Source: Ceratobasidium sp. AG-K (taxonomy: Eukaryota; Basidiomycota; Agaricomycetes; Cantharellales; Ceratobasidiaceae). From it: DNA of 64,000 bases. Shown here in pieces: positions 21,429-32,127 of the stretch. Each line of letters opens with the position of its first letter. Positions within the stretch are counted from its first letter, which is position 1. The translations under genes and the position numbers were made by a program. The stretch covers positions 1,860,001 to 1,924,000 of the forward strand of contig JAWNGF010000010.1 in the NCBI GenBank assembly GCA_037039685.1, in the 5' to 3' direction. Below the pieces are notes generated by a model. The model saw only the letters and a list, made by a program, of their open reading frames with translations, searched no databases and was not told the origin of the DNA.

Positions 21429-24128
21429 TTAGGTTGCAGCTTTCCCGCGTCGAATGTCGTAAAGCATCTCAATAGCTTTCGCACCCATAGCCATCATCTC
21501 TTTGTCTTTGCCCGACATGGCTGTGACAGCCCCATCGGGATCTTCGAATGCGCCGTATTCCGTCTCGCACCTAAGCTCATCCTTGGGCAGAATGCCCTCG
21601 TTGAAGTAGTCGAGGGATGCCTTGAATTGGCAGAGGGATGGGAATGGAACCCCGTGCTAAAAGATAGAAATATTTGCACGGGTTTCGAACAAGAACTATA
21701 TTGAGACCTACCCCTGGTGCGTTGACCACAACGAGCCTTGACGAATCTCCAAGCTGGTCGTTGACAAATTTGGCACTCTCCAACGGCGTAATCCTTCAGA
21801 CATGGTGAGCTTCCTGTTGAGCTTTACTCATGACTCAACTTACGGATCAACCTGTTCCAAAATAGTGGGATTAATGGTTGTTGACTATCTACCTCGGCGC
21901 ATATATACTTACCGAACTCGAAATGACCAGTACAGGGTTAGCCAGCGTCCGGTTCCAAGGACCGGTGTATCTCTCTACTCCATTTACGGGCCAAAATTGG
22001 CACCCGCCGTCGATATCAGTCAACCCAGTGCTCGCGCCAAAGTGCTTGGAAGTGTTGTTCACGCGAGCGACGATTTGACGAGCCAGTGACTCGGGCGTAG
22101 GGAATGTGCTCGGGTCTGACTTGTTGAAGGGCAACGAGTCGATGCATGTAACGGCGAACCTTGCTAGGTTGGCGTGGTCGAACCGGTCACGAGCGGGATC
22201 AGGCAAGACTCTGAATTGGAATAGATGGTTTAGCTCGCCTAGTTGAGACCGAGAATCGAGATTACGCACTTGTTCAAAAGTTGAGTTGGGTCGCCACGAA
22301 TTGCGCTATCCAGATCCCTAGCAAAATCGGGCCAACGAGAAGGCTGTTCCATCGCATCATAGAGCTTGGCTAGTGGCGAACGCGAGATATGGCGATACCA
22401 GACGATTCGTTAGGTTTCGGATCGTGGTCAATGAGAAGCGTGAGTTGTTGAGATAGAGATAGCGTTCAAAAACTCACATCGCACGGTGCCAGAAGTGAGG
22501 AAGGCAGGAACAACACTATTGACGGAGGGCTTAGGGGAATCGTACAGATCATTGATAAACGTCTCGATCTTCTCTTCGATAGCAGCCGCCGAAATATTAC
22601 CCCGAGCAAGTGCACACCTTGCCTCACCAGCCTATGAACGTGTCGTGAATACCGTGGACGAGACACGAAAGTGCCCTACGAACCTTTGCGCAAGAGTTCA
22701 AAAACCAGCGATAGGCCTCATCCGCATCCTGAACCCAAGTATTCATCCACTCATGAGAATGTTGATCCGCCCAATAAGCAGGGTTTGCGATGGCTTCGAT
22801 CATTCCTTTGCCCATTCGATCAGCCATCCTGACTTGATTTAGTTGCCTGTAAAAACGAAATAAAATGGTTGACTCACATATTAAACAACGTTGCTCCTAG
22901 AATCGAGCCATACGATCCCCCCCAATAATTACTACCATAGATTATGCTAGTTAGCCTCGGCTGAGCTGACGATTTGGACCCACATATTGGCGCCTTTCCC
23001 ATCTAGCACGTCTGTCATGAAGGCAATGTCCCTCACCACCGAGGCAGTACCCATATAATTGAGGTCTGCTCCACCGTTCGGTAGGTTCTTGGCGCACAAC
23101 TTTGCTTGGGTCTCGAATAATGCCAGAGCTTGGCGCTGCTGCGAGACAATATCATCGAAGGCACGCTGCCTTGCAGCCAGACCGTCGCTATTGGAGGAGG
23201 AAACTGTGGTATTTGGTGGCTGGGTGAATCCGAGCTCGAAGACTTCCAAAGAACGTGAGTGGGAGCAGCACGAAGCGATGAAGATACCTTACCCGTATTT
23301 CGGTAAAACTGATCCATTTCCACTATGGATTCAAAGCATGATGCCTTTGGCCTGATGGTGTTCAATTATCAGTTTATATTTGTAATCGACTGATTGAGAT
23401 GTTACCTACGTCGTTTGGCCAATGCCTTGCCAAAACCGATAGTTAGTTCGTCGCGCCCTCGCAAACTAGACATTTGTAAGCGTACCTCTCGGGTCGAAGC
23501 CAATGAGATCGTAGTAAGAGCCCAGTCGGGTTGCACTTAAAGCACTTCCGGCCCGCGTAGCTAGCCCTACGCCCGGCCCGCCTGGTCCACCTACATGCAA
23601 ACCAAGTCGGTAATCGGGCGTCATGTCACACGACGAGGAACTCACCTGGATTCATAAAGATCGATCCTCGACGAAGTTTGGGGTCCGCTTTGTATTTACC
23701 AAGCCCGATAGTTGCGGTTCCGGCACTTGAATTAAAATAATCCAACGGAACACTGTGACGAGCTCAGAACCGCGAATTCGATCAAGGATAAGTGTACGCA
23801 CACGATGGTCCCACATTCAATCTTGGGGTCATCTATGCCAGGACATTTGTACCACTGTACATCACCGATCGGGCGGACCAGCACGTCTGGTTTCGCACTG
23901 TTTGGCTGCGAAAAGGCCTGCTCATTAGCCGCTGGTGCGGTGGGGGGCTAGCACGGAGAAAAGGCTTACTACATAGCTAGCGATGTTTGAGAACGTGGAC
24001 TGCAGGTCCCAACGTGCGAGGAGATATCCGCTAAGAATGAGCCCGCTCCCTTTGACGTACCCACTCCAACCCCCACCACGACTGTGATTCTGAGGGTACC
24101 ATCGCGTTTCTAGCTGTTTTTCGGACAT
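21429..24128 (-). CDS. Alpha/beta hydrolase of the S33/TAP-like type, multi-exon
   Basis: This resembles fungal secreted or membrane-linked alpha/beta hydrolases related to tripeptidyl aminopeptidases (S33). Starting at ATG 24128, the N-terminus has a weakly hydrophobic segment (GLILSGYLLARW) that might act as an anchor. Then come WYKCPGIDDPKIECGTIV, the oxyanion-region MNPGGPGGPGVG (near 23570-23660) and IGFDPRG. The nucleophile elbow WGGSYGS is encoded around 22907-22924. The C-terminal TAP-like part contains CQFWPVNGVERYTGPW, then ISSSVDPITPLESA with the likely catalytic Asp, and NAPGHGVP with the likely His. The stop is at 21429-21431. An 8-nt exon (21844-21851), flanked by introns of 61 and 50 bp, encodes the Asp region. 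About ten short introns are present and not all were placed. The substrate cannot be told from sequence. Confidence 0.85.
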
Positions 24129-24588
24129 TGTGGTAGGTTGGAGAGGTAAATAACCACCCGCTTCACACGGTGGGTAAAATAGATGCAGGTCGAGCTGCGC
24201 GTTGATGGCAGGATGATGGTCACACCGAATAGAAGTGGGAGACCATGCGGATTGTGGAGAATGGCACCCGGCTCAGGCTGTTCGCAGGTAGGAAAAGAAT
24301 AGCATTCTAGCCATCACTCTCGGCACGCTCGGGAACAACCGAACCAGAGCTTTTGGCGTTATTATAGAAAGCGAACTATTGAAACCAACTTTCATCATCA
24401 ACATTCTGTCGTTGGCAACTGCTTCGGGATGAGCTCGCGATCAGGCAAATACGTGACGTAAGCTGGCTGGACACCTTAATCTTATCTACGGCACTGCCCC
24501 CAACCTCCCGATCAAGCCTCATATCTATCTCATTGTAGCCTTTGTAATATATCAGAATTTTGATGCGCTCTTCCACCATGCTACTATG
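24129..24588. other. Intergenic, no gene recognised
   Basis: This is the upstream side of the hydrolase and of NLR copy 1. It includes TATA-like AT-rich stretches near 24536-24555, but nothing I can assign. Confidence 0.4.
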
Positions 24589-25382
24589 ATGGCCAAACCA
24601 AAGCCCACAGGTATTTGTGCTTGCACTGGTTGCGCATGGGATTGGGCATTTGGATTGCCACCTTCACCAGACCCCTCTGCACGCGATGTTCCATCAGCTA
24701 TGCTATCTCCCATTGTGTCTGGGGTACCGGAGGCCCCACCCTTGCAGTCAACTGTTATACCAATTTTTACAGCGCCGCCATCCCCTACACCCTCTGTGCC
24801 GGCCCTTCCACCGCCTGCGTTCACGCTGCAAAGCCCATCGTTATACGTTCCCCTGGAGCTCCAGACTCCTCCTCCAGCTTTGAGTGGGAGTGTTGCATGG
24901 AGTGGACTCAATACTGCACTTCACACCTTGCATGCTAACACCGTGCTTTTTCCATCCCTTCAGTCGGTGATTGGTGAGCTGTTGATAGGGTTTGATAGTC
25001 TTGAGGACGGTCTTTTCATAAATTGGGCCCACTTCTCTCCCTAACCATGTCATGGGACAGCCATCTACAAGGACCCAAACAGAGTATGAAACATTGGTGC
25101 TCAAATTGAAGATGATGAGTGAAACCCTGGACCAACATTTGCAAGGATCAAAGTCAGTCCCAAACATGAATTCTATTGTGAAGATTGTCCGGTGAGTCAT
25201 GCAACAATGATAATGATTGGAACAATGACCTAATCTCAATTAGATCAATCCAAGAAAAAGTCGATTTTATTGCCAAAACACAAAACAGCAACTTGGGCGT
25301 GCGCCTGCTGAAAGCGGAGCAACTTGTGGAGGCACTTTTGACCTGTGACCGCCTTATTCAGGTCCTATGCCGGCAGCTGCAG
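24589..25382 (+). pseudogene. NLR (NACHT-WD40) copy 1, N-terminal exons
   Basis: This is the effector-side N-terminus of an NLR-type gene, parallel to copy 2 at 36275. Exon 1 (ATG 24589) is Pro/Ser-rich and ends in WSGLNTALHTLHANTVLFP, the segment that precedes NACHT in related fungal proteins. Exon 2 (about 25052-25192) has TEYETLVLKLKMMSETL. Exon 3 (from about 25244) has EKVDFIAKTQNSN and ends CRQLQ at 25382, exactly where a Ty3 element begins. The gene resumes after the element at 32590 but decays before any NACHT sequence, so only the front survives. The exon 1 splice donor is not a normal GT (GAG followed by GACGGT). Confidence 0.75.
25378..25382. repeat. Target-site duplication of Ty3 element 1 (left)
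   Basis: TGCAG directly precedes the 5' LTR and recurs at 32585-32589 after the 3' LTR. Confidence 0.9.
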
Positions 25383-25839
25383 TGTCGTGAGCCAGCTCAC
25401 TCCATCAGACTCGCCTGTTGTCTCGCCCGCCTGTTCCCTTCTTTTGTGTTGTGTTTCCGTTTCCGTTTGCCGCGTTGCCACCTTCTTGTGGTTATTCTGT
25501 TACACTGTGTAACGCGGCTGTGCTTTGTACGAGTCATGTCTGTTCATACAGCATGACTCACATGGACACTCCTGACTGGTAGACTGTATGACTCATGTGG
25601 CTGCGCCTTGTATGACTCGGCCACTTTGTGATTATATATAGAGGACCAAACAAGCCTGGTAACCCCAGCTTGTTTTGTCTCGTCAAAACATCCCCTTTGA
25701 GTGACACTTAGAACCACCCCTACCCTCAAGAGCCTACAGATGCTTAAGTGTGTTGCGGCTCAAGAGGTCACTTAGGTCTTAGTGCCGTCCACTCTCCATC
25801 GCGGCTTGTCTCATAGCCACCAAGAAGAAGCTTACGACA
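25383..25839 (+). repeat. 5' LTR of Ty3 element 1
   Basis: It runs from TGTCGTGAG to TTACGACA, 457 bp, and matches 32128-32584. It has a TATA box at 25633-25640, and the predicted transcript start lies about 30 nt downstream. Confidence 0.95.
25633..25678 (+). promoter_or_regulatory. LTR core promoter and self-primer sequence
   Basis: TATATATA at 25633-25640 is followed 34 nt later by AGCTTGTTTTGT at 25667-25678. The start of the RNA should fall close to 25667, so this 12-mer would form the 5' end of the transcript. It is the exact reverse complement of the primer site just inside the LTR. Confidence 0.6.
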
Positions 25840-25841
25840 TT

Positions 25842-25853
25842 ACAAAACAAGCT
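25842..25853 (+). promoter_or_regulatory. Primer-binding site of Ty3 element 1 (self-priming type)
   Basis: ACAAAACAAGCT begins 2 nt inside the 5' LTR. It lacks the TGG expected for pairing with a tRNA 3' end, but is a perfect 12-nt complement of 25667-25678 in the LTR. In the Tf1 family the RNA's own 5' end serves as primer in this way. Confidence 0.65.
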
Positions 25854-25869
25854 TAACAAACATACAAAC

Positions 25870-27864
25870 ATGTCCATTCAAGAGGACGCAGGGTCACGCC
25901 TTGCAACACCATTATCAATAAGAAGAGGACCAAGTAGAGTTTCGAGACCTACAAGTTCCCTCAACGAACAAGATATTGCACAAGCACGGGCGGGAGGACC
26001 AGCAAGGTCTCGCCCACAGAGCCAAGCTTCTATGCCAGGGACATTCAACACTGAGAACATCTCAGTTGTTCAGGAAGAACCTACCATGGTTGCTAGGGAA
26101 CCAGGGGATATGACTGAGGACCCCACACCAGTCGCAATCCGAATCCCAATTTCAAATGCAAGCCCAGGACCCTCGCGCCCACTATGGTCTTTGGGATCCA
26201 GAAGACAGTTTTTTTCCCCCCAACCCGAAGCTCATGGAGGCGTATCCCTTGTTCCTATTAGACCACCTCCCACACCACACATTTCCCACACTGCTCAAGT
26301 CCCACAGATCACAGGAACCATCACCAATGTTGGGCCAATCCAAATAAGCTCTCAAGCCGTGACACCAGTCAACCCTGCACCGCCATATGTACCGCAAGGG
26401 TATTCCCAGCAACCAACAGCAACTGAAGAACAAGACGTCCCTAGAATTCCCAGCTCAAGTTCTAGCTCCAGCAGTAGAACCGTGATTAACAACTTGGACG
26501 ACCTTGACGATCTTCACCTTGGAAGACACAACGCGCTCTTAAGGATTATTGATGGAATGAGGATAACTATTGATAGAAGACTCAACGGTTTAGAACAATC
26601 CACTCAGGTCTTAGCAAATAACCAACAAATCTTCAACGATTCCATCAACACCCTACAGGGAACACTCACGGATATCCTCAATGCCTCGAGAAACAGCGAA
26701 CATAATACCTTCCTAGTAGGGCAAGATGTAACCAGACTACAAAATGAGGTCACAAACACACAAGGACTGGTAAACAATATCCGCGAGGAACTCAATACCA
26801 CTAGGCAAGGGCAATTTGAATGGAACAAAGCAGTAACTCAAGGGCTAGAAAACCTACGACAAGAGGGAAACGCTACTGCCACAAAAGTCACAACAATACA
26901 AGAAACTATCAACAACCTTCGGGAAGAAATGGACGAAGCTTCCCTACATGCCGAGCATCCTTCTAGACAATCAAATTCCCCACCACATCCAGAAGCAGAA
27001 TCAACCAGGATCGAGGATCTAGAACAAAGGCTTCAACGGCTGACCAACGCCAGCGGAAGAACACTTTGCCCTAAAGTTACACGCCCAGATTCCTTTGACG
27101 GGAAGAAGGGAGAAGGCGCTGAAATGTTCATCACTCAAATGGAAAGTTATTTTGTCCGACTAGGCAATCAATATAACTCGCACAAAGAACGTATCCGCGA
27201 AGCACTTGCCAACTTCAAATCAGAAAACAAAGCGGCCACCCATTGGGCACAAGTACTGCTCCGATCACTAAACCAAGGAGAAAATATTGAAAACCTAGCC
27301 TCATGGGAAAACTTCAAGACCCACTTCATGGAACAATTTAGCAACCCCAACAAAAAGGCAAAGGCCGAAACCAATATCAGGAAATGCAAGCAGAACAATT
27401 CGGTAGCAAACTATGCTTCTGAATTCCGTTACTTATTGGTCGACGTCAACTGGGGACAGGAAGCACTGACCAACCAATTCAAGGAAGGACTGAAGCCTGA
27501 AGTAAAGACCGAACTAGCTCGATTCGAATTGACCCTGATTAACAAGGACGGAACGGAGCGGGAGCTGTCACTGGACCGGTGGATCTCTATCGCAATCTCT
27601 ATTGACCAGAAATTGCAACAAATCAAGGCCTCTACAGGGAAGAAGACGCCTCAAGCAACCACCAGCGGACAATCCTCTACAAAGCGGCTACCCGACAAAG
27701 TTTACAAAGCAAGGATAGCAACCAACCGCTGCCTGAAGTGCGGACAAGAAGGACACCGCTCATTCAAATGCCCATCCAAGGAATGGATAACGACGGAACC
27801 TAGTGTTAAAGGAAGGGAGGCAACAATTATAGAAGACTCGGGAAAAGAAGGGGTCTCCCTCTAA
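25870..27864 (+). CDS. gag: Gag of Ty3 element 1
   Basis: 664 residues, starting at ATG 25870 just after the primer site. The N-terminal third is Pro/Ser-rich and probably disordered. A middle region (about residues 210-360) is predicted coiled-coil from its heptad-like pattern. The capsid-type retrotransposon gag domain follows, with MFITQMESYFVRLG and SWENFKTHFMEQF. A CX2CX4HX4C zinc knuckle (CLKCGQEGHRSFKC) near residue 620 would bind RNA. The frame is open throughout, unlike the copy in element 2. The frameshift heptamer lies 16 nt before the stop codon. Confidence 0.9.
   Translation: MSIQEDAGSRLATPLSIRRGPSRVSRPTSSLNEQDIAQARAGGPARSRPQSQASMPGTFNTENISVVQEEPTMVAREPGDMTEDPTPVAIRIPISNASPGPSRPLWSLGSRRQFFSPQPEAHGGVSLVPIRPPPTPHISHTAQVPQITGTITNVGPIQISSQAVTPVNPAPPYVPQGYSQQPTATEEQDVPRIPSSSSSSSSRTVINNLDDLDDLHLGRHNALLRIIDGMRITIDRRLNGLEQSTQVLANNQQIFNDSINTLQGTLTDILNASRNSEHNTFLVGQDVTRLQNEVTNTQGLVNNIREELNTTRQGQFEWNKAVTQGLENLRQEGNATATKVTTIQETINNLREEMDEASLHAEHPSRQSNSPPHPEAESTRIEDLEQRLQRLTNASGRTLCPKVTRPDSFDGKKGEGAEMFITQMESYFVRLGNQYNSHKERIREALANFKSENKAATHWAQVLLRSLNQGENIENLASWENFKTHFMEQFSNPNKKAKAETNIRKCKQNNSVANYASEFRYLLVDVNWGQEALTNQFKEGLKPEVKTELARFELTLINKDGTERELSLDRWISIAISIDQKLQQIKASTGKKTPQATTSGQSSTKRLPDKVYKARIATNRCLKCGQEGHRSFKCPSKEWITTEPSVKGREATIIEDSGKEGVSL
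27840..27846 (+). promoter_or_regulatory. Predicted -1 ribosomal frameshift heptamer (gag to pol)
   Basis: G GGA AAA in the gag frame is a canonical X XXY YYZ slippery site. A -1 slip leads straight into the pol frame, which is open from 27810 onward. The same heptamer is present at 43487-43493 in element 2. Confidence 0.65.
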
Positions 27865-30800
27865 CTGTGTGTGGAGAGACCAAAAAGCTGGCAACGGAAA
27901 CAATGTACTTTAGAGCAACAAATGAGTCAACCATTGTTTACGCAAACGTCGCCGGAATCACAGAACTTATCCCAACCCTCATCGATTCCGGAGCATCAAG
28001 GAACTTCTTGGACATCTCTTGGGCTCAATCCAACAATATCCCACTCATGGAACTTTCCACTCCGAGAAAAGTAATTGGTATCCAGGGGAAGGAACTCTCT
28101 CACCAAATACATTTCAAAGCTAAGCTGGAACTAGACGTGGAGGGAAGAACCTTCAAACAAGTCTTCTTCGCTATGCCTACTGGAGAAACTAAGCTTATCC
28201 TGGGACTGGAATGGTTAGAAGAAGCAAACCCGGTCATTGATTGGAAAACAAAGCAAATATCATGGCGGCCAGAACCCATTCAAGCAAGAACGGCCTCAAT
28301 AGACGACCTACCCGAGGAATTCAAGGAATTTGCCGATGTCTTCAGTGAAGAGAAATTCAAAAGAATCCCGGATCATCGTCCATACGACTGCGCCATCGAC
28401 TTCAAGGAAGGAGCTGAACTTCCAAAACCGGCCAGACCTATCCCACTCTCTCCAGCAGAGTCAATTGCACTAAGAGAATACTTGGATGAAGAAATTGCAG
28501 CGGGAAAGATCCGACCAAGCAAATCACCCATTGCATCACCTTGTTTCTTTGTCAAAAAACCAATTGATCAAAAGAATCCAGGGGCAGTACGCCAACTACG
28601 ACTTGTTCAAGACCTCAGAGGAGTAAACGCCATCACAAAGGATGACAGATTCCCAATGCCCCTAATGGAAGACCTCTTGGATAAAATCAAGGACGCGAAA
28701 ATTTTCTCCAAGATTGATCTACGCATGGGTTTCAACAATATCAGAATTAGGGAAGGTGACGAATGGAAAACAGCTTTCAGAACAAAAGAAGAACTGTTTG
28801 AATACGTCGTCATGCCTTTTGGACTAAAAAACGCGCCCGCCATTTTCCATGATCTTATCGATGTATGCGTCATGGTATACATTGACGACATCCTAGTCTT
28901 CTCTAAGGACAGAAACCAACATACCGTGGATGTCAGAAGAGTACTAAAGATCTTACTGGAGGAAAATCTTTTCGCAAAGCTTCCAAAATGCGAATTCTTT
29001 GTCACCAAATTGACATATACTGGACTTGGAATCAGCGATTCGGGCATCTCAATGGAAGAAGAAAAGGTCAAGGCAATAAAGGAATGGAAGGAACCAAGAA
29101 CAGTCAAGCAGGTCCAAGCATTCCTAGGATTCGCAAATTTCTACTGAAGATTCGTACCGAATTTCAGCCGATTAGCAAAACCCCTGACAACCTTGACAAG
29201 AAAGGAGAACAAATGGGAATGGGGAAACGATCAGCAGGAAGCATTTGAAGCCCTAAAAGCGGAAATCAGCAAGGAACCCACTCTACGCCATCCAAACCCT
29301 GATAAACCCTTTTTCTTGGAAACAGACGCAAGTGGAGTAGCAATGGGAGCAATCCTGTCGCAAAGGCAAGATGATGGCTACCTGCACCCTATTGCTTTTC
29401 TTTCAAAATCTTTCAACAAAACTCAACTCAACTACGACGTCCACGATAAAGAACTTATGGCAATTATAGAATCTTTAACACACTGGAGGCTATACCTCGA
29501 AGGAACAAGGGACCCTATCACCATCTACACCGATCATAGGAACCTACAGTTCTGGAAGGAAGCGAGAACATTCAACCGTCGACACGCAAGATGGCACCAA
29601 CTGCTTGCTTCCTATAACTTTGACATCATATACCGCCCTGGAATCCTGTCATCTAAACCAGACCTATTGTCAAGACAATCAGACCATGAAGATACCCCCA
29701 CGCCTGAACAGGTTATGATAGCTGTGGAAAGGTTCAAGGGGTTTGTGGGACAAGTAGACACAGACATCATAGAGACTATCAAGGAGGCTCAGGAAACAGA
29801 TGAAGGGTTGGCACAAATCAAGGAAATCTGCAAATCGAGGGAAACGCTACCAAAAACCCTACAACACAGCGCAAAGGATTATGATTTCAAGGAGGGACTA
29901 TTATGGTTCAAGGGAAGGATTTATGTGCCAGAAGACAAGGAATCCAGGCTGGCCATCATGCGGGTTCACCACGACTCAAAAATCGCGGGTCATCAAGGAC
30001 AAGCTAGAACATTGGAACTAATATCGAGAAGATACTTCTGGCCGGGAATGAAACAAAGCGTAAACAGATACGTGGAATCCTGTGAGACTTGCCAACGGAC
30101 AAAGGGATCAAAATCAATAGCTCCGGTCAAGCCCCCAGAGATTCCAAAAGGACCATGGGAAGACATAGCGTTCGACTTCGTAGTGAAATTACCAAAATCA
30201 AAAGGAGCAGATAGCATCCTAGTAGTGGTGGACCGATTCTCTAGAATGGCACATTTCATACCCTGCAAAGAATCTCACACGGCAAGCGACCTTGCAAACC
30301 TTTTCGTCACAAATGTTTGGAAACTACACGGCTTTCCAAAAAGCATGATCTCAGACCGAGGGACTACTTTCAACTCCAAACTTATGAAAGCCATTTATGA
30401 GAAAATTGGAACTAGCCCAGGTTTCAGTACTGCCTACCACCCCCAAACAGATGGGATAACGGAGAGAATCAATCAATGGATGGAAGGCTGGCTACGATCT
30501 TTTGTCAACTACCGACAGGATGATTGGGCGGACTTGTTACCAATTGCGGAATTCAGCTATAATCTACAGAAGCACCGCGTAACAGGTAGTTCCCCTTTCG
30601 AAATTGTCTACGGCAGGGAACCACTGTGGAACATCTCAGCAGAAGAATCAGCGGTTCCGGAAGCAAACAACATCACGGAAAAATGGTGTAAAATCCACGA
30701 CAAAGCAATCACGTCAATGGAAAGCCAAAGGTTCCCAGAAGAAGAGCCAAGAAACAAGTACAAGGAAGGAGATCTAGTATGGCTATTGGGAAAGAACATT

Positions 30801-31757
30801 CAAACAAAAAGACCCTCAAAAAAGCTGGATAACAAAAAACACGGGCCGTTTGTTGTGAAGCGAGAGATAGGGTCACACGCTTATGAGCTCACTTTGCCGG
30901 CAACAATGAGGGTGCACCCTGTTTTCCACATCGAGTTGCTCAGCCCTTACAAAGAAGACACAGAACTCAGCCGAAACCAACCCCGACCACCGCCGATCAT
31001 TACAGAAGAAGGAGAAGAGGAATACGAAGTTGAAAAAATCGTGGATTGGAAGAAAACAAAGGATGGGCTCTTCTACAGGGTCAGATGGAAGGGTTATGGG
31101 GACGAAGAAGACATGGAACAAAGGGCAGAAGACTTTGGCCACCTGTCCAAGATCATCAAGGACTTGCTACGGCGACACCCCGAGGCTCCAACACCTTCTA
31201 ACTACGTTCCGAAAAAGATAAAAGGAAAGGGGAGCACAATCAGTAGCAACATCTGCAAGACTTGCAACTACTCCAAGCTTCACTCCTCGCTCAACTCGCT
31301 AAATCTTCTCCGTTCTCCACAATGCCTGCCGTCTCCTGCTCCACCATCGTCAACAACCTCACCCGCATCCTGGATGGACCAGCGTTCGCTACGGCGAGAA
31401 TCCTTGATGCTGGAGCCGTGCTCTACGTCTTCAAAAGGTCCCAGCAAGGCTCAGGAAGAATGCACTTTAGGGCGTCGGACGATGTTCTCCACTCAGACCT
31501 GGGTGAATTCCAGTGGGTCGGCAAAAAATGGCCGACAAAAATGCAGCTCGCAAGAAAAGACATTTTTGTCTGTCGAGGATGCGCGGCCTTCCAAGTATCA
31601 GAGGTGGTCCTGCTATCCACCCACATGCTTGGAGTCGTTGAATGGGGACAAGAAGGGGCATACTCGAGCGAGTGGGTACCAGGGTATGACGGGAGGCAAC
31701 CAACGCTGCGACCTCGGTGGAACGACGCCTGGGACGCCAACTACGAGAGGGATCTGA
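27847..31757 (+). pseudogene. pol: Pol of Ty3 element 1, broken
   Basis: It reads in the -1 frame from gag. The retropepsin motif LIDSGASRNFLD is followed by reverse transcriptase with YIDDILVFS, RNase H with LETDASGVAMGAIL, an HHCC zinc-finger integrase with CETCQRTKGS, a DDE core (DFVVKLPKS), and a C-terminal chromodomain containing VRWKGYGDEEDM. Two lesions stand out against element 2: TGA at 29145-29147 in place of an Arg codon, and loss of eight residues in the reverse transcriptase just before YIDD (junction at 28842-28849). The open tail after about 31200 overlaps ORF3 in another frame and is poorly conserved, so I doubt it is functional. Confidence 0.92.
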
Positions 31758-32086
31758 GCGACTGGAAGATGGAAAGGGGAAGATACCAGAAGGAGAAGTT
31801 CGAATGGGCGCCAAACTGGTGGAAGTGGGAGGAGGTAGACGTGTCAGCATGGAAGGAGACGGAGCCAGACGTGCGACAATGGGACAAGGAGTTCGTGGAG
31901 GCTCAGGAAAGGGTTTTGGACTGGTCCAAGGCCAACTGGACAAAGGAGGAGACATGGGAAGAATGGGAGAAGTTCTTGGACGAACCCGGGAACACCGTAT
32001 TCAATCCCATCGACCTGACCTTGGAGGAAGAAGAAGGGCTTGAGGAGTTTATGCTGAGGAAAGGGAAGGACTGCGCGGTGCAGTAA
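31322..32086 (+). CDS. ORF3 of Ty3 element 1, unknown function
   Basis: 254 residues from ATG 31322 (MPAV start), between the chromodomain and the polypurine tract, in a frame different from pol. I do not recognise it. Seen in it: RMHFRASDD, a CXXC in FVCRGCAAF, then a charged, Trp-rich C-terminal half with tryptophans spaced about every 10-14 residues (SDWKMERGRYQKEKFEW, SAWKETEPDVRQW, LDWSKANW, TWEEWEKF) and an acidic tail. There is no signal peptide or membrane segment, so it is not envelope-like. The copy in element 2 has the same length and is roughly 87 percent identical by eye, whereas the overlapping pol frame is about half identical. That pattern argues for selection on this frame. 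Confidence 0.75.
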   Translation: MPAVSCSTIVNNLTRILDGPAFATARILDAGAVLYVFKRSQQGSGRMHFRASDDVLHSDLGEFQWVGKKWPTKMQLARKDIFVCRGCAAFQVSEVVLLSTHMLGVVEWGQEGAYSSEWVPGYDGRQPTLRPRWNDAWDANYERDLSDWKMERGRYQKEKFEWAPNWWKWEEVDVSAWKETEPDVRQWDKEFVEAQERVLDWSKANWTKEETWEEWEKFLDEPGNTVFNPIDLTLEEEEGLEEFMLRKGKDCAVQ

Positions 32087-32115
32087 GTCCATTCAGGTCC
32101 CCCAAATGGACTCAT

Positions 32116-32124
32116 AGGGGGGAG
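32116..32124 (+). other. Polypurine tract of Ty3 element 1
   Basis: AGGGGGGAG lies 3 nt before the 3' LTR, the standard position for plus-strand priming. The same tract is at 47787-47795 in element 2. Confidence 0.8.
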
Positions 32125-32127
32125 TAA

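Noticed and set aside
25840..25870. tRNA-type primer site for the Ty3 elements
   Set aside because: No TGG follows the LTR, and the exact complement to the LTR's own RNA start explains the site better.
31200..31757. Open tail of pol beyond the chromodomain as a real protein domain
   Set aside because: Its translation is poorly conserved between the two elements, while the overlapping ORF3 frame is well conserved, so the tail is most likely a by-product of ORF3.
31322..32086. ORF3 as an envelope-type gene
   Set aside because: No signal peptide, membrane segment or glycosylation-rich ectodomain is visible; the protein is charged and Trp-rich.
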